Below are positions 45,182 through 55,500 of a stretch of DNA of 64,000 bases, one piece after another; the first letter of the stretch is position 1, and the number at the start of each line of letters is the position of its first letter. The stretch spans positions 1 through 64,000 of the forward strand of contig JBBISA010000005.1 in assembly GCA_037441525.1 (NCBI GenBank). The letters are read 5' to 3'. The DNA comes from SKVR01 sp037441525. Its GTDB lineage: Bacteria; Bacteroidota; Bacteroidia; Bacteroidales; UBA7960. Both the position numbers and the translations under genes were made by a program. Under the pieces are notes generated by a model that was given only the letters and a program-made list of their open reading frames with translations, did no database searches and was not told the origin of the DNA.

Positions 45182-48100
45182 TTATTGGGCTGAGGGGATC
45201 ATAACTTTAATTGTTTGCCCGGATTCGGTTCTGAAAATATATATCCCCGGTTTTATCCCCGAAACCGAAATACTGCCGCCCCCGGCAACTGATAATATAT
45301 GCCGGCCGTGTAAATCAAAAAGATTTCCGGTTACTATACGGTTAAACCGCATTTCATGGTTCTCGACCGGATTGGGGAATACCTGCAAAAATTCAAGGGA
45401 GCTATTAATATTCCCTGTACTCACATTGTCAGTTCTTTCAATAAAAATATGATTCAACGACAGCATATCCCTTGCCCCGGTTCCTTCACCAGTAAAATAA
45501 TACACCCACCTTAGTTGCACATAAGCATTGTTGAGTGCATCAGCAGGAAGCAAAACATTCTCAAAAATTGTGGAATGGCCAGCTACCGCACCACGCTTGT
45601 ATTCCTGAATATTTCCGTTGTGCAGTAAGTCCTTCCAGGGTTCAGAAATTCCCCGCCTGTATTGTAACCTTATTGCATAAACACGTGAATTGAGCCTTTC
45701 GGTGGTAGCCTTCCAGTTAATACTAACCTTTTGCACTTCACGGGTATCAATGGCTGCAACGGCAGCACCTACATCGCGCCCCCGTCCGGTATTGATAAAC
45801 GAAATACCATTGTTACCCAGCCCGTTGATGCGTGTGCGGCTCTGATTGCGATAGGGAAACCCTATATTAGCGATATCGCCTGCAGCATAGTCATCGGCTG
45901 GAATTAAATATGCAAAGGACAAAGATGTACTCAATCCGGGGTCATCAATGTCTGACTGAAGAAACATCATATTGGCCGGAAAACTACCCTCAGGTTCATT
46001 GGGGCTCCATGTATCGAATGTAAATGAAGTGTTTTTCAAGGGTACTACTTGCGGATGTACAAGAACATACAATTTATTTTTTAGGGGTGGATTAATCCCA
46101 TCGCTAACATCATACTCAAGCCATATCCCACCCTGCTTCAGAGGTGCCACGACCATATTTCCTGCACTCATACCGGCTGTAGCAACCTGTGGAAGCGAAT
46201 ATCTGAAAGATAACTTTAAAGCTTTGCCATCGGGATGGGCAAAATATTTATTTACGGAGATTGTATGGGATGACTGACCAGCTACCAGCTCAATTCTTGC
46301 AGGCAAAATGGCTGTTTGCACCGGAGGTCTTACCACACCGGGCATAGCTTCTCCATCGAGGGTAACATTTTCGATCCGGTTATTTCCTGCTAACCCGCCA
46401 CCCGATAAGGTTTCGTCTTGCACCATTCTTATCCTGATCCCGAACAATGAATTATTGTCAACGCCCGGAACACCGGCAAAATCAATTACATAAACATCAG
46501 GAATATCTGTTACCCTGATGGTATCAACCGGGATAAAAGTATTCCCATCAATGGTATAACTAATAAAATGAGTGTTTGCGCCATTGACTGAACGCCTGGT
46601 TTCGTATGAAAACAGGATGTTGCGGTAATTGATTGTTGAGAGATTGAATTTCAGTTCGGCCCCTGCCGGGTTGTTTACCCTCAGATGGGTAAGCGGGTCA
46701 TCGCCGTTTCGCGAATTATAACCCGTAAACCCCTGACCTTCACCGGGAACAAGTTCAGACTCATTGGCCCCAACAAACTGAACAGATGCTCCGTGAATTG
46801 AATAGCTGGGTTGAAGATAATTATTTTGGTTGAAGTTCCAGTAATGGATCATGGTGTAGGGTAGCCCCAACTGGCTGTCCATCCAAACCAATCTTTGTTT
46901 GAGCCAATTGGTCATCCAGTCAACTTCCTGCTGCCAGGTGTTGCCCACATACCAATTGGGCCAAACCCATGTGCCCAATGTTTTCCACCGTTGAAAATTG
47001 CGCGCTTGCGATTCCTGAAGAGTATTGCGGTACTGATTTATCCGCTCCATAAGACGGACATCAGAAAATGCAGTCAGCCTTAAATGACGGTATCTTCGAT
47101 TGTATGCGGCAGCAAACTTCGGGTCCTGAAACATGCGAATATACCATCCATACATGTATTCTTTCGGGTTTAGTAAGGAATAGTACCACCCCTGAGGTTG
47201 CCATCCCTGGTTATAGTTGGCGTTGCCCAACGAAAGGTTAAAGTCCCAGAGAGGGCCAGCCTTTACTTTCCCCTGCCGGTCTTTATAATAGAAACTGCTG
47301 AACCTGAAACCATCAATTTCCTTGCATAATTCGGTAATCAGATGCATATCGATAAATGACTCGGTGTCGACAAAAGCACGATAACCGTTATTAAGATTGA
47401 GAAAGTCTGACCCAAACAGGGCAGTTTCTACCGAATCGAGTAAGGCTATCAGGTAATTTCGTTGATGAGAAGTGATGGTTTGTTCATTTGGCCTCACATG
47501 AGTAAAGAGATTTCCACGTTTAGTGGTAAATCCAACATCGCCCGGATTCAACCTGTCATAGCTGAATATGTACCCTCCTGAAACTTCGGGGTATTCATTG
47601 TGATGTAATTCCAGTTCATCAACATTAAGTCGTCCTTCCGATATTTTTATCCTTTCGGTAAGCACATATACCCCGTGGTAGTGTGCGTATTGAAGAGCAC
47701 CGGTACCGCTGTGGAGAAACAATTCAACAAACCGGGTGCGGGGCGAATAATGGCCTGCATCGGTACCAATGGCATAAGACATGGCATTGCGCATAAGTGT
47801 TTTATCGGAATAAGGCCCATGCAACACCCAGTTGTGATCAGCAGGCATTTCGAGCAGCGATTCTTTGCGGTTGCGTCCGTCTTCGAATTGCATGTGAAAA
47901 CCATACCCTTTTTTAGGAAACATTTGCGAGCTTGATCCCCTGAGGTCTGCAATTACCCTTGTCTGGACAGCAGGTTGTCCTTTGAAGGCAGTCCTGCCAG
48001 ACTCCTGCGCATTATATAAAGTCAAGAAGGCCGGGGTCTTATCGCCAGATGTGATAGGGTTGTTGAATTCGTGCAATATCATTACCGGAAGGTTAGAGGA

Positions 48101-49384
48101 AAACCCATCCATATTGGCGTGGGCCACAGCATAGGTGTTCCCATTTATCTCGCTGGGCAATTTTCCCGGACTAACGGCAATAGCTCTGATATAGGATACT
48201 CCTGAAACATTTACCGGCTGGGTATAACGGGTTGATGAATTGGGCATCGGCAGCGTTCCGTTTGTGGTATACCATATCACAGCATCAGGATCGGTTGAAG
48301 AGATCTGAACCTGAAAAGACTGAGAAAAGATGCCCCCTTCAGGCAACATAGCAGGTGCCGGAGTTATTTCTTTGTAACCTGCTGTGGAATTAACCTTGCC
48401 GGGTGTAGAACGGCCAAAGAAAAACCAGTCGGCTGTATTGCCTGGTTTGCGTCCAAAAGAAATATTGGTTGGTATAAATGTAAGAGGCATTTCATCGATG
48501 AGATTTTGCTGCGGATCGATCAAGAAAACCTGTTCCTGACCTGAGCTGATGCTGAAGTTGGTATGCAGCCCTGTGGAAGGGAAGTAACAATGTGCCGCAG
48601 ACATGGGTGCTTCAATTATTCCATCGGGCAACTGCCAGCGCACAGCCAGGTTATCTCCTCCCTCCCCTTCTTTCATCAGGGCCGACATGTAGTAAACTTT
48701 TCCGGCTTCAAGAAAAACAGATGCAGATGCCTGTTGAGGATATTTGAACCACTCCCGCGAATTTGTCCATTCCGGAACTGACGCAATTAGTTTTGCATTT
48801 TCGGGCAAACTGTCGGTGCTGAGGAAAAGCTGTGAATTATCATCGCCAGCCAGCCAGAACTGGAAATTTCCTGTTTGAGGCGCCCTAAGCCAGGTAAACA
48901 AATGCTGACCATAGTTGTCGGCAATATTTACAGGTGCCTCAAAAAAACCAGTCAGGGTAGTTACCTCAGTGGGGCTATCAGGAAAACTGGGATGGTTAGT
49001 AAGGTTGTTTACACTGGTGCCGGTAATATTAGAATAGAAAAGCCTTCTTATACCATTAACCATTTGCCCATGCTGTGGTTTGCGGTCTTTGCCCGAAGCC
49101 CAAACCATCAACACCTCTCCGGGCCGAAGGTAAATCTCAGGGAATACCCATTTGGCGGGCATTTCAGGATTATCAGACAAAGAGTACCCTTGTAAATTTA
49201 TTATCTGATCACCGGCATTGAGCAGCTCTATCCAGTCTTCAAAGGAACCATCGTCATCGGCAATGAAATTCCAGTTAGACGCCATTACCTCATTGATGAT
49301 GATCTGCCCCCTGACTTGAAGGTTTGCAGAAGATAAAATTGCAATAACACAAAGCAGCAAATAACGGATTGATTTATTGATCAT
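45182..49384 (-). CDS. Giant secreted CotH-family protein with lamin-tail, PA14-like and T9SS sorting domains
   Basis: 1400 residues. Signal peptide (IRYLLLCVIAILSSANLQVRG), then a lamin-tail domain (IIINEVMASNWNFIADDDGS, EDWIELLNAGDQIINLQGYS; about 27-110), a PA14-like beta domain (about 140-265; GNFQFWLAGDDNSQLFLS, AGKVYYMSALMKEGEGGDN), a chitobiase-type Ig domain (about 350-415; PDAVIWYTTNGTLPM), and a CotH kinase-like domain (about 440-760; NWVLHGPYSDKTLMRNAMSY, AGPLWDFNLSLGN). Beta-rich domains lead to a Por sorting domain (LQVFPNPVENHEMRF, GIYIFRTESGQ). CotH proteins phosphorylate spore-coat proteins in Bacillus; whether this one is an active kinase is not shown. Confidence 0.87.
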   Translation of the reverse strand: MINKSIRYLLLCVIAILSSANLQVRGQIIINEVMASNWNFIADDDGSFEDWIELLNAGDQIINLQGYSLSDNPEMPAKWVFPEIYLRPGEVLMVWASGKDRKPQHGQMVNGIRRLFYSNITGTSVNNLTNHPSFPDSPTEVTTLTGFFEAPVNIADNYGQHLFTWLRAPQTGNFQFWLAGDDNSQLFLSTDSLPENAKLIASVPEWTNSREWFKYPQQASASVFLEAGKVYYMSALMKEGEGGDNLAVRWQLPDGIIEAPMSAAHCYFPSTGLHTNFSISSGQEQVFLIDPQQNLIDEMPLTFIPTNISFGRKPGNTADWFFFGRSTPGKVNSTAGYKEITPAPAMLPEGGIFSQSFQVQISSTDPDAVIWYTTNGTLPMPNSSTRYTQPVNVSGVSYIRAIAVSPGKLPSEINGNTYAVAHANMDGFSSNLPVMILHEFNNPITSGDKTPAFLTLYNAQESGRTAFKGQPAVQTRVIADLRGSSSQMFPKKGYGFHMQFEDGRNRKESLLEMPADHNWVLHGPYSDKTLMRNAMSYAIGTDAGHYSPRTRFVELFLHSGTGALQYAHYHGVYVLTERIKISEGRLNVDELELHHNEYPEVSGGYIFSYDRLNPGDVGFTTKRGNLFTHVRPNEQTITSHQRNYLIALLDSVETALFGSDFLNLNNGYRAFVDTESFIDMHLITELCKEIDGFRFSSFYYKDRQGKVKAGPLWDFNLSLGNANYNQGWQPQGWYYSLLNPKEYMYGWYIRMFQDPKFAAAYNRRYRHLRLTAFSDVRLMERINQYRNTLQESQARNFQRWKTLGTWVWPNWYVGNTWQQEVDWMTNWLKQRLVWMDSQLGLPYTMIHYWNFNQNNYLQPSYSIHGASVQFVGANESELVPGEGQGFTGYNSRNGDDPLTHLRVNNPAGAELKFNLSTINYRNILFSYETRRSVNGANTHFISYTIDGNTFIPVDTIRVTDIPDVYVIDFAGVPGVDNNSLFGIRIRMVQDETLSGGGLAGNNRIENVTLDGEAMPGVVRPPVQTAILPARIELVAGQSSHTISVNKYFAHPDGKALKLSFRYSLPQVATAGMSAGNMVVAPLKQGGIWLEYDVSDGINPPLKNKLYVLVHPQVVPLKNTSFTFDTWSPNEPEGSFPANMMFLQSDIDDPGLSTSLSFAYLIPADDYAAGDIANIGFPYRNQSRTRINGLGNNGISFINTGRGRDVGAAVAAIDTREVQKVSINWKATTERLNSRVYAIRLQYRRGISEPWKDLLHNGNIQEYKRGAVAGHSTIFENVLLPADALNNAYVQLRWVYYFTGEGTGARDMLSLNHIFIERTDNVSTGNINSSLEFLQVFPNPVENHEMRFNRIVTGNLFDLHGRHILSVAGGGSISVSGIKPGIYIFRTESGQTIKVMIPSAQ

Positions 49385-50003
49385 TTTACAGAATTAGTGG
49401 TTTAATAAGCGAAATTAGTGAATATGGGATAGATTTGAATAAGATTTTGCTGTGTTTATTCTTCAACCGGTTTGCTGAAATTACACAACAAACTAAATAG
49501 CAGGCCATTACTTCAAATAACAAGCAAATTAAATACCTATTGATTTGTGCCGCATTGTTAATTAAATTATGCAGCCCCAGGATGATAGCAGGATAACAAA
49601 AAACCGGTGAGATATTATCTTTACCCGATGCTTGATATACCCTTCAATATTGATCTTTTGAATCCGGCCAAAGAAAAGGATAAAGAATATGAAGAATAAT
49701 TTTTGGGTTTTAACCAGAACATTTCTGATGAAAAGTTATTTCAGCAAGAGGTTAAAAATTTTTTATTCTAAAAACAGATGCTTGCAATACAATTAGCTGA
49801 AGAAAATTTTAATATTCACACACAAATTTTCTTTTTCAAAAAAGGGCAATCCATCAACCAATATTTATTATTATCTTCGTTGGCTTTTTAAAACAAACGC
49901 CCTGTTAAACAACGGTTTCAGCTATTTTGAAGATATAAAATCGATAAACCCACAGGTTTAACAGGCAAATCAATACCTATTAGCTTCTATATATACCAAC
50001 TTC
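49385..50003. other. 619-bp intergenic region with a possible decayed reading frame
   Basis: AT-rich DNA between the CotH gene and hemA, transcribed divergently. From ATG 49628 to TAA 49891 one frame gives three protein-like pieces split by two TAA stops (MLDIPFNIDLLNPAKEKD..., FLGFNQNISDEKLFQQEV..., KQMLAIQLAEENFNIHTQ...). I recognise no family. A weak promoter-like TATCTTCG at 49872-49879 may serve hemA. Nothing else is evident. Confidence 0.3.
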
Positions 50004-51269
50004 ATGCTTGGAATAACAGGAATAAGTTATAAATCGGCCCCTCTGGAAATAAGGGAAAAATATGCTTTTACTGACGAAGATACTATTGAGTTCTTAAAAC
50101 AGTTGCAAATTGACCCCGATTTGAAGGGAGCTGTCATTCTTTCGACCTGTAACCGTATCGAGATTTATTATCACTTTGAAAAGTGCTGTGCCGAAAGGGT
50201 TTCAGATGCTATTTTCCGCAATCTTACCTTTTTCAAAAAAACCGAACCTGGCCATAAAAGCCATTTCTATACCTATAACGAAGAAGATGCTACTACGCAC
50301 CTTTTCAGGGTAATATCAGGGCTCGAATCGTTGGTACTTGGTGAAGACCAGATTGTTACCCAGGTTAAGAACGGTTTCAAAATAAGCCTTGACAATAATT
50401 TCAGCAGTTCAATTCTTACCCGGATGTTCAATAAGGCCTTTGAAGCCGGAAAACGTGTACGCACCGAAACTGCCATAAATCAGGGTTCAGCATCCATAAG
50501 CTCAGCTGCAGTTGAATTGCTTGCCAGAGAATGTCCTGATCTTCAACAAAAGAAAATATTGCTTATCGGCACCGGTGTAATGGGCGAGCTTGCTGCAGTG
50601 AATCTGGTAAAGCGCGAATGTCGGAACCTAACCGTTACCAACCGAACCTTTGCCAAGGCTCAGGAACTGGCTGAAAAACATAAGATTACTGCTTTCCCTT
50701 TTGAAAACATTCAGGAACACCTGCAGGATGCTGACATAATACTGGTGGCAACAGGTGCTCAGAATCACCTCATTACCCCAGGCATGATTGGTGAATTTGC
50801 GCAAAACAGCATCAGGGAACAGATGTACGTTGATATTTCCGTACCCCGTAATATTTCCACCGATATTCTGCAATTCCCTGGTGTAAAGCTATTTGCAGTT
50901 GATGATCTGCAGGAGATAGTAAAGGATACCAAAAACAGGCGTAATGAAGCTGTGGCCGAAGCCATGGAGATTATTGGTTTTGTGAAACAGGAATTTCATG
51001 ACTGGCTTTGCGTACTCGACCTAACACCATCCATCAAAAAAATACAGCAAAGCATGGATGAAGTAAATCAGACTGAACTGGAAGGCTTTTTACGTATCAA
51101 CGGAATCAGTGATAATGAACTTATTGCCCGCTATGCCGAGCATATTTCACGTAAATATTCGCGTCTGTTTATCCGCAATCTTAAGCAGGTTACCGACAAC
51201 GGCAAACATCGCGAATACGTAAATATTGTAAATAAACTCTTCGACATAACAGAAAATGGCCAATCCTGA
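50004..51269 (+). CDS. hemA: Glutamyl-tRNA reductase
   Basis: 421 residues. First committed step of haem synthesis by the C5 route: reduces glutamyl-tRNA to glutamate-1-semialdehyde. The catalytic Cys49 lies in VILSTCNRIEIY; ESLVLGEDQIVTQVKNGF is conserved; the NADPH site is LLIGTGVMGELAAVNL. A C-terminal helical dimerisation domain is present. First gene of hemA-C-D-B-L-E-N; hemC overlaps its 3' end by 14 bases. Confidence 0.97.
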   Translation: MLGITGISYKSAPLEIREKYAFTDEDTIEFLKQLQIDPDLKGAVILSTCNRIEIYYHFEKCCAERVSDAIFRNLTFFKKTEPGHKSHFYTYNEEDATTHLFRVISGLESLVLGEDQIVTQVKNGFKISLDNNFSSSILTRMFNKAFEAGKRVRTETAINQGSASISSAAVELLARECPDLQQKKILLIGTGVMGELAAVNLVKRECRNLTVTNRTFAKAQELAEKHKITAFPFENIQEHLQDADIILVATGAQNHLITPGMIGEFAQNSIREQMYVDISVPRNISTDILQFPGVKLFAVDDLQEIVKDTKNRRNEAVAEAMEIIGFVKQEFHDWLCVLDLTPSIKKIQQSMDEVNQTELEGFLRINGISDNELIARYAEHISRKYSRLFIRNLKQVTDNGKHREYVNIVNKLFDITENGQS

Positions 51270-52200
51270 CAAGCTTACCATTGGTACCCGGGGCAGCCAG
51301 TTGGCTTTATACCAGGCAAACAAGGTTAAGGATGTGCTGGAGCAAAAATTTCCCCAATTAATTGTAGAGCTTAAAATCATTAAAACCAGGGGCGACAAGA
51401 TACTCGATGTAGCCCTTTCGAAAATCGGTGACAAAGGACTCTTCACCAAAGAACTTGAGGTTGAACTAATTTATGGCACCATCGATCTGGCAGTCCATAG
51501 TTTAAAGGATCTTCCCACACGTTTCCCCGATGGGCTAATCCTGGGCGGAGTGCTTCCACGGGGTGAATACCGTGATGCGCTCATTCATATTAACGGAAAA
51601 AAATTCAATGAACTCGATGAAACCGATGTTGTAGCCACTTCGAGCCTTCGAAGGCGTGCACAACTTCTCCTTCATAATCCTGCCCTTAAAATAGTCGACA
51701 TTAGAGGCAATGTAAACACCCGCCTGCAAAAAATGAAAGATGGGCATTGCACTGCCATGATAATGGCGGCAGCCGGCCTTCAGCGACTGGGGTTGGATGA
51801 ATATATCACCGAAATTCTTCAAGCCGGGCAGTTTATCCCCGCTGTGAGCCAGGGAGCCATAGCCATACAGATAAGGGAGAATGATGCATATACATCCCGG
51901 CTGATTGAGGCAATAAACCATGCCCCAACATTATTGGCTGCAGAAGCCGAACGCACATTCCTTCGTATGTTGGAGGGAGGTTGCCAGGTGCCCATTGGTT
52001 GCTATTCGAGCCTGACGAACGGCCGGTTTTTTATGAAGGGATTTGTTTCCAATCTTGATGGTTCGGTGTGGCTGGAACAACAGGTTGACGGGACACCAGA
52101 AGAAAGCCAGCTTTCAGCTCAAAAACTTGCACAGGCACTCATTGAAAAAGGATCAAAAAAAATCCTTGACGAAATCAGAGATCAAAATAAAACCCATTGA
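51256..52200 (+). CDS. hemC: Porphobilinogen deaminase (hydroxymethylbilane synthase)
   Basis: 314 residues. Joins four porphobilinogens to hydroxymethylbilane. TIGTRGSQLALYQANKV at the N-terminus, the catalytic-Asp region DLAVHSLKDLP, TSSLRRRAQLL, and the Cys that anchors the dipyrromethane cofactor in GGCQVPIGCYS (about 242). Starts 14 bases inside hemA, indicating coupled translation. Confidence 0.97.
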   Translation: MANPDKLTIGTRGSQLALYQANKVKDVLEQKFPQLIVELKIIKTRGDKILDVALSKIGDKGLFTKELEVELIYGTIDLAVHSLKDLPTRFPDGLILGGVLPRGEYRDALIHINGKKFNELDETDVVATSSLRRRAQLLLHNPALKIVDIRGNVNTRLQKMKDGHCTAMIMAAAGLQRLGLDEYITEILQAGQFIPAVSQGAIAIQIRENDAYTSRLIEAINHAPTLLAAEAERTFLRMLEGGCQVPIGCYSSLTNGRFFMKGFVSNLDGSVWLEQQVDGTPEESQLSAQKLAQALIEKGSKKILDEIRDQNKTH

Positions 52201-52958
52201 TGGAAAGCAGGATTGTGATAACCACCCAACCGGCAGACCAGGCAGGCGAAATGCTTCAACGGCTCAGGGAAGCAGGCTTTCATTCCTTTAACCTGCCCAT
52301 GATCGAAACCCGGAATCTGTATTTGCCACCCGGTGAGCTGCAGAAACTTATCACAAGTTTCGACCCCGATTGGCTGGTTTTCACCAGTAAAAATGGAGTC
52401 AGGGGATTTTTCGCAAATCTTTCCAATATACATACATCGCTTTCCTTTATGGCACACAGAAAATTTGCGGTAGTGGGTAAATCGACCAGCCATGAACTCG
52501 AAAAACTTGGTTTTACTCCCCACTTTGTGAACCCGGGAAATGATGGTCAATCTCTGGCTCAGAATCTATTATCTTTAATAAACCCGGAAAGCAGACTGTT
52601 ACTTGCCCTGGGTACTTTGGCGCCAAACCTGCTTATAAACAAGCTTTCAGAAAAAGCAACTGTCAAAAGGATTGATGTTTACGAAACAGTTGCGGCCAGG
52701 GAATTTGATACCGGATTATCGGACATGATCAGAAAGGAGACAGTGCAACTGATAATGTTCACATCGCCATCGGGTTTTGACGTTTTCCAGACAATCTTTC
52801 CTGATTGCAGAAATATTCCTTTTGGAGCTATTGGCAACACTACAGCAGCAGCAATCAGATCAAAAGGGTACAATCCTGCGGTGGTGCCCTGCGAGCCCAA
52901 TCTGGAAGCGATGGTGAACGCAATAAAAAAATTTTTCGATTCTGATCCATTCCATTAA
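52200..52958 (+). CDS. hemD: Uroporphyrinogen-III synthase
   Basis: 252 residues. Cyclises hydroxymethylbilane with inversion of ring D. Sequence conservation is low in this family, but the two-lobed pattern is visible (WLVFTSKNGVRGFF, FAVVGKSTSHELEKLGFTP, LIMFTSPSGFDVF, FGAIGNTTAAAIRSKGYNP). The ATG shares its A with the hemC stop (TGATG), and position between hemC and hemB confirms the call. Confidence 0.92.
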   Translation: MESRIVITTQPADQAGEMLQRLREAGFHSFNLPMIETRNLYLPPGELQKLITSFDPDWLVFTSKNGVRGFFANLSNIHTSLSFMAHRKFAVVGKSTSHELEKLGFTPHFVNPGNDGQSLAQNLLSLINPESRLLLALGTLAPNLLINKLSEKATVKRIDVYETVAAREFDTGLSDMIRKETVQLIMFTSPSGFDVFQTIFPDCRNIPFGAIGNTTAAAIRSKGYNPAVVPCEPNLEAMVNAIKKFFDSDPFH

Positions 52959-52992
52959 TTTCGTGTATTGAGCCAATAAAAAATCTAACAAT

Positions 52993-53979
52993 ATGTATTT
53001 TCCTAACACACGATTGAGAAGACTGCGCGCCAACCCTACCATAAGGGCAATGGTGAATGAAACCACCGTTTCGCTTGATAATCTTGTGATGCCCCTTTTT
53101 GCATGCACAGGCCAGAACGTAAAAAACCCCATAGGGTCTATGCCGGGCAATTATCAGATGTCGGTTGATGTGCTGGTAAAAGAATGTACGGAACTTTTCA
53201 GTCTCGGCATTAAATCGGTTTTGCTTTTCGGTATTCCGGCCACCAAAGATGAGCATGGTCATGTTGCCACAGATGAAAATGCCATTATACCAACATCTAT
53301 AAGGGCCATAAAAAAGGCCCTGCCAGAAATGTATATTATTGCCGATGTATGCAACTGCGAGTATACCACCCATGGGCATTGCGGAACCATTGTCAACAAC
53401 GATGTGGCTAACGATCCAACGCTTAAAACCCTGGCTTCACAGGCATTGGCTTTTGCCAGGGCCGGGGTGGATATGGTTGCCCCCAGCGATATGATGGACG
53501 GACGGGTGGTGTATATACGTGAATCGCTCGACGAAGAAGGCTTTACCAATATCCCCATAATGGCTTACTCGGCAAAATTTGCCTCAGCATTTTATGGCCC
53601 CTTCAGAGAAGCTGCCGAAAGCGCCCCAAAATTTGGCGACCGCAAAACCTACCAGATGAACCCGGCCAACAGCAACGAAGCCATGCGCGAAATTGAACTT
53701 GATATTGAGGAAGGGGCCGACATTGTAATGGTAAAACCCGCCCTTTCCTATCTCGATGTTATTCGCCGGGCAAAAGAGACCTTTAACATTCCTATAGCGG
53801 CCTATAATGTAAGTGGTGAATTTTCGATGGTGAAGGCTGCCGCAGCCAATGGCTGGATAGATGAAGAGCGTATTACACGTGAGATTCTCCTTTCCATACG
53901 TCGTGCCGGTGCCGATATTATCCTTACTTATCATGCCAAAGACATAGCAAAATGGCTGAAGGGAGAAAAAAGTTTTTAA
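52993..53979 (+). CDS. hemB: Delta-aminolevulinic acid dehydratase (porphobilinogen synthase)
   Basis: 328 residues. Condenses two aminolevulinates to porphobilinogen. The Schiff-base Lys lies in VMVKPALSYLD (about 246) and its partner in YSAKFASAFYGPF. The metal site DVCNCEYTTHGHCG keeps all three Cys, so it is the zinc-dependent type. 34 bases after hemD. Confidence 0.97.
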   Translation: MYFPNTRLRRLRANPTIRAMVNETTVSLDNLVMPLFACTGQNVKNPIGSMPGNYQMSVDVLVKECTELFSLGIKSVLLFGIPATKDEHGHVATDENAIIPTSIRAIKKALPEMYIIADVCNCEYTTHGHCGTIVNNDVANDPTLKTLASQALAFARAGVDMVAPSDMMDGRVVYIRESLDEEGFTNIPIMAYSAKFASAFYGPFREAAESAPKFGDRKTYQMNPANSNEAMREIELDIEEGADIVMVKPALSYLDVIRRAKETFNIPIAAYNVSGEFSMVKAAAANGWIDEERITREILLSIRRAGADIILTYHAKDIAKWLKGEKSF

Positions 53980-54018
53980 GTTTTGCACCCGATTTATCAA
54001 TAGAAGAAACCCAGAAAT

Positions 54019-55308
54019 ATGAACTTTACCAACAGTATAAACGAATTTAACCGGGCCAAACAATCCATTCCCGGAGGGGTTAACTCACCGGCAAGGGCTT
54101 TCCGCAGTGTGGGCGGAAATCCCGTTTTTATTGCCAAAGCCAAAGGATCGCGCATGTGGGATATTGATGGAAACGAATACATCGACTATGTTTCGTCGTG
54201 GGGCCCCATGATAGTTGGACATGCTGATGAAAGGGTTATAAATGCCATAGTTGAAGCTGCACATCGGGGTACAAGTTACGGCGCCCCCACAGTAGGCGAA
54301 ACAGAAATGGCCGAACAGATAAAAAGGATGAAACCATCGATGGAAATTGTGCGCATGGTGAATTCGGGCACCGAAGCAACCATGAGTGCACTTCGCCTTG
54401 CCCGCGGTTATACCGGCCGCGATAAATTTATCAAGTTCGAGGGTTGTTATCATGGCCATGCCGACAGCTTCCTGATAAAAGCCGGGTCAGGCGCACTGAC
54501 CCTCGGCCTGCCCGACAGCCCCGGCGTAACCAAAGGCACTGCTCAGGATACTATTACTGCCCGTTACAATGATATTAATCAGGTGGTTTCACTGTTTGAA
54601 AAATTTGGAAATGAAATTGCAGCGGTGATACTTGAGCCTGTTGTTGGAAACATGGGTGTGGTAATTCCTGATATGGATTTTCTGCAAAGTTTACGCACAC
54701 TCACCCAGAAATATGGGGTTTTGCTGATTTTCGATGAAGTAATGACCGGGTTCAGGCTGGCCAAAGGAGGTGCCCAGGAATATTTTGGTATTACCCCCGA
54801 TATTACCTGTCTGGGTAAGATAATTGGCGGAGGACTGCCCGTTGGTGCCTATGGCGGGCCGAAACACATCATGGAGAAACTTGCCCCCGCCGGGCCCGTT
54901 TATCAGGCCGGAACCCTTTCAGGAAACCCACTGGCCATGGCAGCCGGTCTTGCCACCCTAAAAATTATTGACGAAACGCCCAATTTCCACCAAGACCTTG
55001 AGCAAATGTCGGCTATGCTTGAGGCCGGATTCCGGAAAAACCTGGAAATTACGGGCCATAAAGGAGTTGTAAACCGGGTTGGATCGATGATAACCCTTTT
55101 CTTCACCAACCGCCCACAGGTTAAATCGTTCGACGATGCCAGCACATCTGATACAGCAAAATTTGGCAGATATTTCCATGCATTGCTTAAAGAAGGGGTT
55201 TACATGCCTCCAAGCCAATACGAGGCCGCCTTTGTTCCAGCCTGCATTACCCATGCTGATATTGAAAAAACCATTGCTGCAAGTTTAAAAGCGATGCGAG
55301 GGATTTGA
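54019..55308 (+). CDS. hemL: Glutamate-1-semialdehyde 2,1-aminomutase
   Basis: 429 residues. PLP enzyme of the C5 route giving aminolevulinate. N-terminal [49 protein letters not shown] and the PLP Lys in [17 protein letters not shown] (about 266). Starts 39 bases after hemB. A repeat-bearing gap of 192 bases separates it from hemE. Confidence 0.97.
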   Translation: MNFTNSINEFNRAKQSIPGGVNSPARAFRSVGGNPVFIAKAKGSRMWDIDGNEYIDYVSSWGPMIVGHADERVINAIVEAAHRGTSYGAPTVGETEMAEQIKRMKPSMEIVRMVNSGTEATMSALRLARGYTGRDKFIKFEGCYHGHADSFLIKAGSGALTLGLPDSPGVTKGTAQDTITARYNDINQVVSLFEKFGNEIAAVILEPVVGNMGVVIPDMDFLQSLRTLTQKYGVLLIFDEVMTGFRLAKGGAQEYFGITPDITCLGKIIGGGLPVGAYGGPKHIMEKLAPAGPVYQAGTLSGNPLAMAAGLATLKIIDETPNFHQDLEQMSAMLEAGFRKNLEITGHKGVVNRVGSMITLFFTNRPQVKSFDDASTSDTAKFGRYFHALLKEGVYMPPSQYEAAFVPACITHADIEKTIAASLKAMRGI

Positions 55309-55341
55309 CGGCAGAATATAGTGGACTGGAGACAGAGAACA

Positions 55342-55422
55342 GAAGACCGAAGAAGGAAGATATAAGGCTTAAGTCAGGTTCAATTGTAAGTCGGGATGGG
55401 AGCTGCAAGTCCCGCCCTGACC
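55342..55422 (+). repeat. 81-bp intergenic repeat block, copy 1 (hemL-hemE)
   Basis: An ungapped 81-base match to 56547-56627, about 80% identical by eye. Both begin GAAGACCGAAGAA, continue GAAGATATAAGG, and end CGCCCTGACC. The last third can fold: GTCGGGATGGGA with TCCCGCCCTGAC, one mismatch in twelve pairs. A 7-bp tandem array follows directly. Confidence 0.8.
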
Positions 55423-55429
55423 AACTCAA

Positions 55430-55476
55430 AACCCGATACCCAGTACCCGCAACCCGAAACCCGATACCCGATACCT
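55430..55476 (+). repeat. 7-bp tandem array upstream of hemE
   Basis: Six full heptamers in exact register from 55430 (consensus WACCCGA, e.g. AACCCGA, TACCCGA) and a partial seventh, ending about 25 bases before the hemE ATG at 55501. Confidence 0.85.
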
Positions 55477-55500
55477 ATTTTTCAACCTAATTTACCTTTC

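Noticed and set aside
49628..49699. 23-codon ORF that vaguely recalls the start of a small ribosomal protein
   Set aside because: The likeness covers only about ten residues and no zinc Cys follow; kept only as part of the possible decayed frame.
52855..53379. 174-residue minus-strand frame over hemD/hemB
   Set aside because: Antisense shadow of two certain genes; no motif.
55305..55490. Short reading frames through the heptamer arrays
   Set aside because: They translate the tandem repeat itself and have no conserved protein.
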